Assembly (NCBI RefSeq): GCF_014646755.1
Contig: NZ_BMNW01000001.1
Span: 700,039 to 764,038, forward strand
Source: Pseudomonas asuensis
Lineage (GTDB): Bacteria > Pseudomonadota > Gammaproteobacteria > Pseudomonadales > Pseudomonadaceae
Reading direction: 5' to 3'
Length of the DNA: 64,000 bases
This document shows, piece after piece, positions 37,266-45,901 of this stretch; the first letter of the stretch is position 1; the number at the start of each line of letters is the position of its first letter. The position numbers and the translations under genes are program-made. Under the pieces are notes generated by a model. That model was not told where the DNA came from and searched no databases. It was given only the letters and a program-made list of their open reading frames with translations.

Positions 37266-37275
37266 GACGTAAGAC

Positions 37276-38475
37276 ATGGCTGAATCAAACGCACAAAATG
37301 CCACTCACGAGAACGGCAAGCCAAAATCCGGCAAGCGCAAGTTCTTTCTTTTGCTCCTTCTCGTGCTCGTTATCCTGGGCGCAGTAGGCGTCTATTTCTA
37401 TCACACCCTGTATGGCCGCTTTCATGAAGGTACCGACGATGCCTATGTGAGCGGCAACGTCGTTCAAATCATGCCGCAGGTGACCGGTACGGTCGTCAGC
37501 ATTACTGCTGACGATGGTGACTTGGTGCATGAAGGTCAGGTCTTGGTAAAATTTGACCCAAGCGACACTGAAGTAGCGCTGCAGAGCGCTGAGGCCAATC
37601 TGGCCAAGACGGTTCGCCAGGTTCGTGGCCTGTACAGCAACGTCGACAGCTATAAGGCGCAGGTAGCCTCACGCAAGGTTGAACTGGAGCGTGCGCGGTC
37701 TGACTACAAGCGCCGCCAGGATTTGGCTCGGGGCGGTGCGATCTCGCAAGAGGAACTGTCTCATGCCCGCGATACGCTCAATGCCGCCCAAAGCGCATTG
37801 ACCAGCGCTGAACAGCAACTCAGTACCAGCCGCGCGCTGGTAGACGACACCGTTATTGCATCGCATCCGGATGTAAAGGCGGCAGCAGCTCAACTGCGCC
37901 AGGCTTATCTAAATAACGCTCGCAGCACCATCATCGCGCCGGTAACCGGTTATGTAGCCCAACGCTCGGTGCAGGTTGGCAGCCGCGTACAACCGGGTAC
38001 AGCCCTGATGGCTGTAGTGCCAATGGATCAGATCTGGATCGATGCCAACTTCAAGGAAACGCAGCTCAGTAATATGCGTATCGGCCAGCCGGTAGAAATC
38101 CATTCCGACCTGTACGGTGAAGACGTGAAATATCACGGCACCGTAGAGAGCCTGGGTGTGGGCACCGGCAGCGCGTTTTCTCTGCTTCCGGCCCAGAATG
38201 CCAGTGGTAACTGGATCAAGATCGTGCAACGCCTGCCCGTGCGCATTCGCCTGGATCAGGACTCGTTAGCGGATCATCCGCTGCGCATTGGTCTATCGAT
38301 GAATGTGGACGTCGACCTGCATGACCTGAATGGCCCGGTCCTGGCACGAAAGCCACTGGCCCAGCCCCGTTATACGACCGACGTCTATACCCGCCAGCTG
38401 GAAGAGGCCGATCACCTGATCGAGCGTCTGATCCACGAGAACGGCCCGGCCTCCCGTGATGTAGCCAAGCGCTAA
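37276..38475 (+). CDS. emrA: EmrA-family membrane fusion protein
   Basis: A 399-residue periplasmic adaptor. An N-terminal membrane helix (FFLLLLLVLVILGAVGVYFY) follows a Lys-rich cytoplasmic tail. The HlyD-type lipoyl halves are GNVVQIMPQVTGTVVSITADDGDLVHEGQVL (given in part: VTGTVVSITADDGDLVHEG) and NARSTIIAPVTGYVAQRSVQVGSRVQPG (in part: IIAPVTGYVAQRSVQVGSRV), separated by a coiled-coil hairpin of about 110 residues. It links the inner-membrane EmrB transporter to the outer-membrane channel. Spacing of 10 bases from the upstream gene indicates one operon. Confidence 0.95.
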   Translation: MAESNAQNATHENGKPKSGKRKFFLLLLLVLVILGAVGVYFYHTLYGRFHEGTDDAYVSGNVVQIMPQVTGTVVSITADDGDLVHEGQVLVKFDPSDTEVALQSAEANLAKTVRQVRGLYSNVDSYKAQVASRKVELERARSDYKRRQDLARGGAISQEELSHARDTLNAAQSALTSAEQQLSTSRALVDDTVIASHPDVKAAAAQLRQAYLNNARSTIIAPVTGYVAQRSVQVGSRVQPGTALMAVVPMDQIWIDANFKETQLSNMRIGQPVEIHSDLYGEDVKYHGTVESLGVGTGSAFSLLPAQNASGNWIKIVQRLPVRIRLDQDSLADHPLRIGLSMNVDVDLHDLNGPVLARKPLAQPRYTTDVYTRQLEEADHLIERLIHENGPASRDVAKR

Positions 38476-38486
38476 TCGGAGATCTC

Positions 38487-40016
38487 ATGAGCGATACTGC
38501 ATTCCGCCCGGCGAGCCTCGTGCTCGCTACGGTCGGCCTGTCGCTGGCCACCTTCATGCAGGTGCTGGACACAACCATCGCCAACGTGGCCCTGACGACC
38601 ATTTCAGGCAACCTGGGCGTAAGCTCCGAACAGGGTACGTGGGTAATCACCTCATTTGCTGTCAGCAACGCGATTGCACTGCCCCTGACAGGCTGGATGG
38701 CGCGCCGCTTTGGCGAGGTAAAACTGTTCCTGGCTGCGGTGGTGCTGTTCGTCATCACCTCATTCCTGTGTGGCATCGCACAGTCAATGCCACAACTGGT
38801 GTTTTTCCGCGCCTTGCAAGGCTTTGTAGCCGGGCCGCTCTACCCCATGGCACAAACGCTGTTGCTGTCGATCTTTCCGGCAGCCAAGCGCGGCATGGCC
38901 TTGGCGCTTTTAGCAATGGTCACGGTTGTGGCGCCGATCATCGGTCCTATTGCAGGCGGGTGGATCACGGACAACTACACGTGGCCGTGGATTTTCTTCA
39001 TCAATGTCCCTATCGGCATCTTTGCCACAATGGTGGTCTGGGCTCAGTTAGGCAAGAAGCCGGAACAGATTGTCCGTCAGCCGATCGATTATGTAGGTCT
39101 GACGCTGCTGGTCATTGGCGTCGGCGCGCTGCAGGTTGTGCTGGATAAGGGCAATGACCTGGACTGGTTCGAGTCAAACTTCATCATCATCGGTAGTTTG
39201 ATTGCCGTCATCGCGCTAATCGCCTGTGTGATCTGGGAGCTGACCGATAAGCATCCCATTGTGAATCTGCGACTGTTCAAATACCGTAACTTCACATTTG
39301 GTACGTTGGCCTTGGTACTGGGCTATTCGGGTTTCTTCGGAATCAACCTGCTCCTGCCCCAATGGTTGCAGACTCAGCTGGGTTATACCCCTGTCTGGGC
39401 CGGTCTTGCCGCTGCGCCGATGGGATTCTTGCCAGTATTCCTGTCGCCGCTGGTTGGCCGGTTCGCCCATAAGATGGACCTGCGCTTGCTTGCCGGCGGC
39501 TCCTTCCTGGTCATTGGTGCCTCGTGCTTTATGCGCGCCACGTTCAATACTGAAGTGGATTATCGTCATATCGCTGAAGTGCAGATGTTCATGGGCCTGG
39601 GGATCGCACTGTTCTTCATGCCTACCACCAGCATTCTGCTCTCCAGCCTCCCGCCAAAAGACATTGCAGACGGCTCTGGCCTTGCGACATTTCTACGGGT
39701 ACTCGGCGGTAGTTTCGCCTCGTCACTGACAACCTGGATCTGGGCGCGTCGGGCTACGTTTCATCATGCGCAACTGACCGAGCACGTGACGGCATATGAT
39801 CCGGCAACACAGGACTACATCTCGAAGCTGGGCGGCCCCTCTCAGTCAACCTATGCCCAGATTAATCAGGTTGTAGAAAGCCAGGCGTACATGCTTTCTA
39901 CTATTGATTATTTCACCTTGCTCGGCTGGATGTTCATGGGCCTGTTCCTGATTATCTGGCTGGCCAAACCACCCTTTGCCGCCAAGGGCGGCGCCCCGGC
40001 AGGCGGCGATCACTGA
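38487..40016 (+). CDS. emrB: EmrB-type DHA2 multidrug MFS transporter
   Basis: A 509-residue drug:H+ antiporter with 14 predicted helices. It starts RPASLVLATVGLSLATFMQVLDTTIANVALTTI (in part: FMQVLDTTIANVALTTI), the DHA2 motif D1, with GWMARRFGEVKLF as motif A and APIIGPIAGGWITDNYTWPW as motif C. It exports hydrophobic compounds using the proton gradient, with the EmrA-like protein and NodT channel encoded upstream. A strong hairpin lies directly after the stop. Confidence 0.95.
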   Translation: MSDTAFRPASLVLATVGLSLATFMQVLDTTIANVALTTISGNLGVSSEQGTWVITSFAVSNAIALPLTGWMARRFGEVKLFLAAVVLFVITSFLCGIAQSMPQLVFFRALQGFVAGPLYPMAQTLLLSIFPAAKRGMALALLAMVTVVAPIIGPIAGGWITDNYTWPWIFFINVPIGIFATMVVWAQLGKKPEQIVRQPIDYVGLTLLVIGVGALQVVLDKGNDLDWFESNFIIIGSLIAVIALIACVIWELTDKHPIVNLRLFKYRNFTFGTLALVLGYSGFFGINLLLPQWLQTQLGYTPVWAGLAAAPMGFLPVFLSPLVGRFAHKMDLRLLAGGSFLVIGASCFMRATFNTEVDYRHIAEVQMFMGLGIALFFMPTTSILLSSLPPKDIADGSGLATFLRVLGGSFASSLTTWIWARRATFHHAQLTEHVTAYDPATQDYISKLGGPSQSTYAQINQVVESQAYMLSTIDYFTLLGWMFMGLFLIIWLAKPPFAAKGGAPAGGDH

Positions 40017-40052
40017 CAAGAAGGCCGGCATGTTTCCATGCCGGCCTTCTTG
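40017..40052. terminator. Strong hairpin between emrB and the MAPEG gene
   Basis: A perfect 16-bp stem (40017-40032 with 40037-40052) around the loop TTTC begins right after the emrB stop. It lies between convergent genes. Only TTT follows on the plus strand, but stem strength makes it a likely two-way terminator. Confidence 0.85.
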
Positions 40053-40078
40053 TTTGGTGATTCATCAGTCGGCGCGAA

Positions 40079-40465
40079 TCAGACCGCAGCAAAGAAAAGA
40101 AACACGATACACAGCATGCCAAAGGCCCATACCTTGGAACGCTGAGCAGCACGATCCTTGATATATAGCCAGGTATAGACAATACGGCTGACCACAAACA
40201 GGAGCGCCAAAAAGTTGATCGTCCCTTGCGCAGCGCCTCCGGTGATATGCGCCACGATCACGGCTGCGGCAAACAGTGGTGTAATCTCGAAGGCGTTCTG
40301 CTGCGCTGCATTAGCACGTGCCTGAGCCCCTTCCAGCTTGGCCAGGAACTCACGTGGGTGCCGGTTATTTTCGGGCGTGAAGCCGCTACCGGTAAATTTG
40401 GCGTAGGCCGCTGCGCCATAAGGAATGAGATAGGCAAAAAGGATGCACCAGTAGCCGAATGTCAT
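40079..40465 (-). CDS. MAPEG-family membrane protein
   Basis: A 128-residue membrane protein with four predicted helices, of the MAPEG group (membrane-associated proteins in eicosanoid and glutathione metabolism). The segment REFLAKLEGAQARANAAQQNAFEITPLFA (in part: GAQARANAAQQNAFEITPLF) is the family's signature with the E..P.F motif; NFLALLFVVSRIVYTWLYI follows. Bacterial members may be glutathione transferases or peroxidases, but most are uncharacterised. Convergent with emrB. Confidence 0.88.
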   Translation of the reverse strand: MTFGYWCILFAYLIPYGAAAYAKFTGSGFTPENNRHPREFLAKLEGAQARANAAQQNAFEITPLFAAAVIVAHITGGAAQGTINFLALLFVVSRIVYTWLYIKDRAAQRSKVWAFGMLCIVFLFFAAV

Positions 40466-40686
40466 AAGAAATCCTTGGTATTGGCAGACCTGATAATGAC
40501 CTGTTTATAAGGCAAAGGTTAGGGGCTTTCCAGGCCAATCACATCAAATACCCTCTCTCTAGTGATATGAGCGTGGACCTGACAGACAACTTGCCGGTCG
40601 CCATCATTGTGACTCTCTACCTGCAGCGGTTAGCCAAAAGGCTGTAACTTTCCGCGCGTATAGGTGCTCTTACTAAGAATTACCTA

Positions 40687-40703
40687 GTGGCCATCATGGC
40701 CAC
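40687..40703. promoter_or_regulatory. 17-bp palindrome upstream of the antiporter gene
   Basis: GTGGCCAT, C, ATGGCCAC is a perfect 8+8 inverted repeat that ends 33 bases before the antiporter ATG. With a 1-base centre it cannot fold as a useful terminator, so it is probably a protein-binding site. The rest of the gap 40466-40686 shows no other clear element. Confidence 0.5.
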
Positions 40704-40736
40704 AACTTTCTATCCGCTGTACTGAAAGGATGTTCA

Positions 40737-41999
40737 ATGCTTGAACTCGCCGCTGCCTTTATTTGTTTTACTGCGCTGCTGACCTACGTGAATTATCGGT
40801 TCGTCGGCCTGCCCCCTACGATCGGCGTTATGGTGATCGCCCTGGTTTTTAGCGTGCTGCTGCAAATTGCTTCAGCAATGGGGTTTCCCCTGCTGGAGGA
40901 AACGATCGAGCGGCTCATCCAACGAATCGACTTCAATGAGCTGTTGATGAACTGGATGCTATCGTTCCTGCTGTTCGCCGGTGCGTTGCACGTCAATGTC
41001 CAGGATCTCCGCAGCTATCGCTGGCCCATTGGCCTTTTGGCTACATTAGGTGTCCTGGTCTCCACAGCCTTGATCGGTGGAACCGCCTACTACCTTTTCC
41101 CACTGCTGGGCTGGCACGTAGATCTGGTGTATTGCCTGCTCTTCGGGGCCTTGATTTCGCCAACCGACCCGATTGCCGTTCTGGGAATCCTGCGCTCAGC
41201 CAAAGCCCCAAAGTCGCTGGAAATCACCATTGTGGGCGAATCGCTGTTCAATGACGGCGTCGCCGTTGTGGTGTTTACCGTGTTGCTTGGCATTCTTGCT
41301 TCCGGCGAGACGCCTTCCGCCGGGCATGCCGCCATGCTGTTTGTCGAGGAGGCCCTGGGCGGCATCCTGTTTGGTTCGGTGATCGGCTATGTAACCTACC
41401 GGATGCTTAAAAGCATCGACCAGTACCAGATCGAGGTGCTACTGACACTTGCGCTGGTTATTGGCGGCGCTGCCGTGGCTCCCCACCTGCACGTATCCGG
41501 CCCGATCGCGATGGTGGTAGCAGGTCTGTTCATCGGCAACCGTGGCCGTGAAAAAGCCATGTCCGATACCACACGCCGCTACGTGGACGGCTTCTGGGAG
41601 CTGATCGACGAGATCCTCAACGCCATGCTGTTCGTGCTCATCGGCATGGAGCTTCTGCTGCTCCCTGTGACCGGCATGCACCTCGCTGCAGGCATAGCGT
41701 TTATGCTGGCTATCCTGCTGATCCGCCTGATCAGCGTAACACCGGTTGTGATGCTGACCTCTCACTGGCGGCATATGGCTAAAGGGACCATGGGGATCTT
41801 GACCTGGGGTGCACTGCGCGGCGGCATTTCGGTTGCTTTAGCCTTATCCCTACCGGTAGGCCCGGAGCGGGACCTGATTCTGACCATTACCTACATACTT
41901 GTCCTGTTCTCTATCCTCATGCAGGGCCTGACCATTGGGCGAGTTGTGCGCCGTGTTACCGGTAATGCAGCACCGGAACCTGACCATCACGGTCACTAA
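40737..41999 (+). CDS. CPA1-family Na+/H+ antiporter
   Basis: A 420-residue cation:proton antiporter with about 12 helices. The transport-site motifs are present: GALISPTDPIAVLGIL and GESLFNDGVAVVVFTVLLG with the conserved Asn-Asp pair. AGLFIGNRGRE and GILTWGALRGGISVALALSLP with the conserved Arg-Gly are also typical. It exchanges cytoplasmic Na+ (or K+/Li+) for protons at the inner membrane. The C-terminal cytoplasmic tail is very short and His-rich (PEPDHHGH), unlike NhaP members with large regulatory tails. It is followed by two hairpins. Confidence 0.93.
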   Translation: MLELAAAFICFTALLTYVNYRFVGLPPTIGVMVIALVFSVLLQIASAMGFPLLEETIERLIQRIDFNELLMNWMLSFLLFAGALHVNVQDLRSYRWPIGLLATLGVLVSTALIGGTAYYLFPLLGWHVDLVYCLLFGALISPTDPIAVLGILRSAKAPKSLEITIVGESLFNDGVAVVVFTVLLGILASGETPSAGHAAMLFVEEALGGILFGSVIGYVTYRMLKSIDQYQIEVLLTLALVIGGAAVAPHLHVSGPIAMVVAGLFIGNRGREKAMSDTTRRYVDGFWELIDEILNAMLFVLIGMELLLLPVTGMHLAAGIAFMLAILLIRLISVTPVVMLTSHWRHMAKGTMGILTWGALRGGISVALALSLPVGPERDLILTITYILVLFSILMQGLTIGRVVRRVTGNAAPEPDHHGH

Positions 42000-42006
42000 G
42001 CCTTTA

Positions 42007-42065
42007 CCGGCGCTACGGCAGCTCTGAACGTAGCGCCGGCCGGGCGGCCTTTCGTCAGCCGCCCG
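42007..42065 (+). terminator. Tandem hairpins after the antiporter gene
   Basis: CCGGCGCTACG (42007-42017) pairs with CGTAGCGCCGG (42029-42039); directly after it CGGGCGGC (42041-42048) pairs with GCCGCCCG (42058-42065). The first is an 11-bp stem 7 bases past the stop. T runs are poor, so termination is likely but not proven. Confidence 0.65.
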
Positions 42066-42175
42066 ATCATTCCTCCTTCCTATTGAGCCAGATCAGTATG
42101 CGCTGACGGCCATCTCTCTATGCTTGCCCTGATCAAGGCGTACTCCGCGCCCGCACTGACTGTCAGGGAGGTGTT

Positions 42176-42811
42176 ATGACAGACCTCAGCGCTCGCGTGA
42201 CCATCAACGGCCACATCATCAAGACCTCGACCAGCCGCTCGCTTCTGGAAGCGGTAATCGACTCAGGGCAGCCGCTTACCGATGGTGTCGGCTGCATGGG
42301 GCAAGGCGTTTGCGGCTCCTGCCGTGTTCTGCTACGCCGCAAGGATTCACGTGAGGTCACGACGGCCCTGGCCTGTGAAACGGCCGTGGAGGACGGCATG
42401 CAGGTCAGCTTTCTGGATCACCTGCCGATGAACCGCCATCACACCTATACCACTAACGACTGGGACGACACCTGGAACCTGCTGAACCGTATTAACCAGA
42501 CGTTTCCTGAAGCCAGCCGTTGCCGTCACTGTGGCGGATGTGACCGTTCCTGCCCCAAGCATCTGGATGTGCAGAAAGGTGTAAACCTGGCGGCCGCAGG
42601 CGATCTGAGCGCAGCCAAAGTGTTCGACGAATGCATCATGTGCAACCTCTGCACCATTGCCTGCCCGGAGCACATCTCGCCCAACCACCTGGGGCTGTAC
42701 ATTCGCCGGATGACGGCATCCGTGATGTTGCGCCCTTCTGACCTGTTGCTACGACTACGTCAGATCGACCTGGGCGTCATGCCGGTCGATCCGGATGTCG
42801 AGCTCACCTGA
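42176..42811 (+). CDS. Iron-sulfur subunit, SdhB/FrdB-HdrC-like
   Basis: A 211-residue soluble iron-sulfur protein. Residues about 1-80 form a [2Fe-2S] ferredoxin-like domain with Cys40, Cys46, Cys49 and Cys67; the CX5CX2C spacing differs from the CX4CX2C of ordinary SdhB. Residues 117 onward carry two CX2CX2CX3CP motifs, CRHCGGCDRSCPK and CIMCNLCTIACPE, fit for two [4Fe-4S] clusters as in HdrC or thiol:fumarate reductase subunit B. It should carry electrons between the flavoprotein and the NuoF-like subunit encoded next. The following gene starts within about 10 bases. Confidence 0.85.
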   Translation: MTDLSARVTINGHIIKTSTSRSLLEAVIDSGQPLTDGVGCMGQGVCGSCRVLLRRKDSREVTTALACETAVEDGMQVSFLDHLPMNRHHTYTTNDWDDTWNLLNRINQTFPEASRCRHCGGCDRSCPKHLDVQKGVNLAAAGDLSAAKVFDECIMCNLCTIACPEHISPNHLGLYIRRMTASVMLRPSDLLLRLRQIDLGVMPVDPDVELT

Positions 42812-42821
42812 GGATCTGGCC

Positions 42822-44477
42822 ATGAGCGGAATTGCCTATGAACTTGCCCTGGCAAACCTGAGCCGGTCTGACGGCATGGCGCCTCCAGCAGTGGACAAAA
42901 CACCCTTGTTGCACCGCTATCATCCTGACTATCAGGAAGGCACCCGTACCCGTCTCACTATTGGTGCCAACCGTGGCGATGAATGCCCTACCCGGCTGGC
43001 GACCCTGTTACAAAGCAACGCACAGATCACCGACGCCGATCTGGCCGGCGCGCCCGTCATCAACACCGAGGTACTGGTGATTGGTGGTGGCGGTGCGGGC
43101 TCGGCGGCCGCGCTGACCGCGGCCGAGCAAGGGCGGCGCGTTATCCTGGCGACCAAGCTGCGCCTGGGTGACAGCAACACTGTGATGGCAGAAGGCGGTA
43201 TCCAGGCAGCGGTAGGCGAAGACGACAGCCTGCAACGTCATTTTGAGGATACCTTGCGTGCAGGGCATCTCTGCGCAGACCGCACGCTGGTAGCGCGGCT
43301 GGCCGAGTCGGGGCCGGATTGCATACGCTGGCTGATCAACCGTGGCATGCTGTTCGATCTGGCTGAGGGTACCCCAGTCGGTGGCAAGCTCTTGCGCAAG
43401 AAACCCGGCGGCGCTACATGTGCTCGCATTCTTTCTTACCACGACTACACCGGCCTTGAACTGATGCGGGTATTGCGTGAAGCCGTGGAGCTGGATGATC
43501 GCATCGCCCTCTGGAACCGCTGCCCACTGGTAGAGCTACTTTCCGATGAGAGCGGCCAGTGCGTAGGAGCGGTGCTTTATAACCTCGACTGGCACGGGTT
43601 CATCCTGGTACGTGCAAGCCGGGTAATCCTGGCCACAGGGGGCGCAGGACGACTACACCTGAATGACTTCCCTACCTCCAATCACTATGGCGCAACCGCC
43701 GATGGACTGGTGCTGGCCTACCGGATGGGTGCACGGCTGCGAGAGCTGGACTCGTTCCAGTACCACCCAACGGGGCTGGCATGGCCGTCACATCTTGTTG
43801 GCGGTCTGATCTCCGAAGCCGCGCGCTCAGCAGGCGCCTGGCTGATCAATGGTGAGGGCAACCGCTTTGTCGATGAACTGCAACCTCGCGATGTGGTGGC
43901 CGCTGCGATTCTAAAAGAATGCGCCGAGGGCCGTGGTGTAGAGCGCGACGGCAACCTGGGCGTTTTTCTGGACACACCCGGCCTTGAACGCAGACACCCA
44001 GGAATACTAGGAGAGCGTCTGGTCAGCCTGGGGCACCTGGCCCATCGCTGCGGAATCGATCCAACGACCGAGCCTATGATGGTCCGGCCTACCCTGCACT
44101 ATCAGAATGGCGGCGTTGAAATCGACGAGCACGGCGCAACAGCCATACCCGGCCTGTATTGCGCAGGTGAAATCACCGGCGGCATCCATGGGCGCAACCG
44201 CATGATGGGCAATGCGCTGCTGGAGATCATCGCGTTTGGCCGCCGCGCTGGCCAGCACGCAGGCGCGACGGCCAGCCCAAAACCTGCACCCAAAGTAGGC
44301 TTGTATCACCTGTATGACTGGCAGCGACAAATCATACTCTCAGGGCTGCCTGCCGAGGTCTGCGGCCCCTGCCTGTTCCCTGATTATGGCAACTTTGATT
44401 TGCGCCGTGATCTGGTCTTGCGTGCCAGCGCGCCCGGTGCAGTTCAGGCCATGGTGGCCGGCATGACGCCGTCCTGA
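42822..44477 (+). CDS. Flavoprotein subunit, SdhA/fumarate reductase/L-aspartate oxidase-like
   Basis: A 551-residue flavoprotein. A novel N-terminal extension of about 85 residues precedes the FAD motif VLVIGGGGAGSAAALTAAEQG (in part: VIGGGGAGSAAAL). The family's catalytic residues are all present: His in SFQYHPTG, Arg in LQPRDVVAAAI, His in RPTLHYQNGG, Arg in GIHGRNRMMGNALLE. AEGGIQAAVGEDDS and LATGGAGRLH are typical. It should interconvert fumarate and succinate or a similar dicarboxylate. It has no membrane helix. ATG 42822, with TGAGGAT about 8 bases before it, is preferred to ATG 42795, which overlaps the previous gene. Confidence 0.87.
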   Translation: MSGIAYELALANLSRSDGMAPPAVDKTPLLHRYHPDYQEGTRTRLTIGANRGDECPTRLATLLQSNAQITDADLAGAPVINTEVLVIGGGGAGSAAALTAAEQGRRVILATKLRLGDSNTVMAEGGIQAAVGEDDSLQRHFEDTLRAGHLCADRTLVARLAESGPDCIRWLINRGMLFDLAEGTPVGGKLLRKKPGGATCARILSYHDYTGLELMRVLREAVELDDRIALWNRCPLVELLSDESGQCVGAVLYNLDWHGFILVRASRVILATGGAGRLHLNDFPTSNHYGATADGLVLAYRMGARLRELDSFQYHPTGLAWPSHLVGGLISEAARSAGAWLINGEGNRFVDELQPRDVVAAAILKECAEGRGVERDGNLGVFLDTPGLERRHPGILGERLVSLGHLAHRCGIDPTTEPMMVRPTLHYQNGGVEIDEHGATAIPGLYCAGEITGGIHGRNRMMGNALLEIIAFGRRAGQHAGATASPKPAPKVGLYHLYDWQRQIILSGLPAEVCGPCLFPDYGNFDLRRDLVLRASAPGAVQAMVAGMTPS

Positions 44478-44488
44478 GGAGTACCGTC

Positions 44489-45733
44489 ATGAGTTTTAAT
44501 CCTGTTTTACTCTCATCTGCTACGCAGGTCGGAGCCAACCTGGAGGCTTGGTTTGCCCAGGGTGGCGGCCAGGGACTGCGCCAGGCACTGGCCGCTCCAC
44601 AGGCTATCATTCCGCTCCTGCAAGAAGCTGGCTTGCGCGGCATGGGCGGCGCAGGGTTTCCAACCCACCACAAGTGGGCCCGTACCGCGGCACAACCTGC
44701 GCACCTTGATAAATATGCCGTGTGCAACGGCAATGAAGACGAGCCCGGTACGTTCAAGGATCGTGTACTGCTGGAAAAATCACCACATCAGGTCATTGAG
44801 GGTGCGCTGATTGCCGCCACGGCTATTGGCGCTAACCATGTCTTGCTCTATGTAAACCCTCATCAGCCTGAATCTGTTGCGTCATTGCGCCAAGCCGTAC
44901 AGCAATGGCAGACAGAGCCACTGTTGCAGGAGCTGGCTGCCTTGCAGGATCGGCCCATTGATCTGCGTGTTGTGACAAGCTCAGGGCTGTACATCGGTGG
45001 GGAGGAAACCGCTGTTATTGCCACGATTGACGGAGGCTTCCCCTTTCCCCATCGCAAGCCGCCCTATCCGGCCGAATGCGGAGTGGATAACAAGCCTACC
45101 CTGATCAACAATACCGAGACTCTGGCCCATGTGCCCCATATTCTGCGGCACGGGGCACGTTGGTATCAGGATTTGGGCATCGGCAGTGCAGTGGGGACCA
45201 AGCTCTACTCGCTTTCTGGCGACGTGCTCAGGCCAGGCCTATATGAACTGCCGATGGGTACTTCGCTGCGCAAACTCATCTTTGAGTACGGCGGCGGCAT
45301 GTTACAGAACCGTCCGTTCAAAGCCGTTTTTACCGGCGGACCATCTAATACACTGTTAACCGAACAGCACCTTGATGTAGCGCTGGACTTTGATTCCGTG
45401 AGGGCCCTAGGCTCCAGCCTGGGGACAGGCGCAATGATCGTGATCTCGGAGGGCACTAGCATTGTACGCAAGGTCGCTGAATATGTAGATTTCTTCGCCG
45501 CCGGGTCCTGCGGGCAATGTCCACCTTGTAAAACAGGGACTTACCAGTTGGCCCGACTGCTGCGACGGATCGATACCGGCGGCGGTTTGCATAGTGATTT
45601 ACGCGCCTTGGAGAGTTTGTGTGAGTTATTGCCTGGAAGTGGACGCTGTGGCTTGATCGATGGTGCGGTGACGGTCGTGCGCAGCTCGCTGATGCAGTTC
45701 AAGGAAGATTACCAGCAGCAACTGATCGACTAA
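44489..45733 (+). CDS. NuoF-like NADH-binding flavoprotein subunit
   Basis: A 414-residue protein resembling the 51-kDa NuoF subunit of complex I. The FMN/NADH loop is LRGMGGAGFPTHHKW, then CNGNEDEPGTFKDRVL, YIGGEETAVIATI (NADH), and the [4Fe-4S] motif AAGSCGQCPPCKTGTY with the fourth Cys in GSGRCGLIDG. It should oxidise NAD(P)H and hand electrons to the iron-sulfur subunit. There are no other complex I genes around, so it works as a module of the three-gene set. Spacing of 11 bases from the flavoprotein gene indicates one operon. Confidence 0.88.
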   Translation: MSFNPVLLSSATQVGANLEAWFAQGGGQGLRQALAAPQAIIPLLQEAGLRGMGGAGFPTHHKWARTAAQPAHLDKYAVCNGNEDEPGTFKDRVLLEKSPHQVIEGALIAATAIGANHVLLYVNPHQPESVASLRQAVQQWQTEPLLQELAALQDRPIDLRVVTSSGLYIGGEETAVIATIDGGFPFPHRKPPYPAECGVDNKPTLINNTETLAHVPHILRHGARWYQDLGIGSAVGTKLYSLSGDVLRPGLYELPMGTSLRKLIFEYGGGMLQNRPFKAVFTGGPSNTLLTEQHLDVALDFDSVRALGSSLGTGAMIVISEGTSIVRKVAEYVDFFAAGSCGQCPPCKTGTYQLARLLRRIDTGGGLHSDLRALESLCELLPGSGRCGLIDGAVTVVRSSLMQFKEDYQQQLID

Positions 45734-45901
45734 TCTGCGACAATCTGCCGCTCTAGCGCGCTTATCAATGGGCAGAATACGACCTATTGATTAGGGCGCT
45801 AACGTTACTTTTGGTCTACGGTGCCCGCAGCTCCGCCCCATCATGACAATGATAAGACTGGAAAGCGGGCATGCTTTTATCCTTGCTGTGAGGTCCCACT
45901 G

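Noticed and set aside
40567-40647. 26-codon frame MSVDLTDNLPVAII... before the antiporter gene
   Set aside because: No ribosome site and no conservation evidence; it precedes a palindrome-containing promoter region.
44489-45733. NuoF-like gene as a fragment of complex I
   Set aside because: It is full length with FMN, NADH and Fe-S motifs intact, and no nuo genes flank it; its neighbours are the Fe-S and SdhA-like genes.
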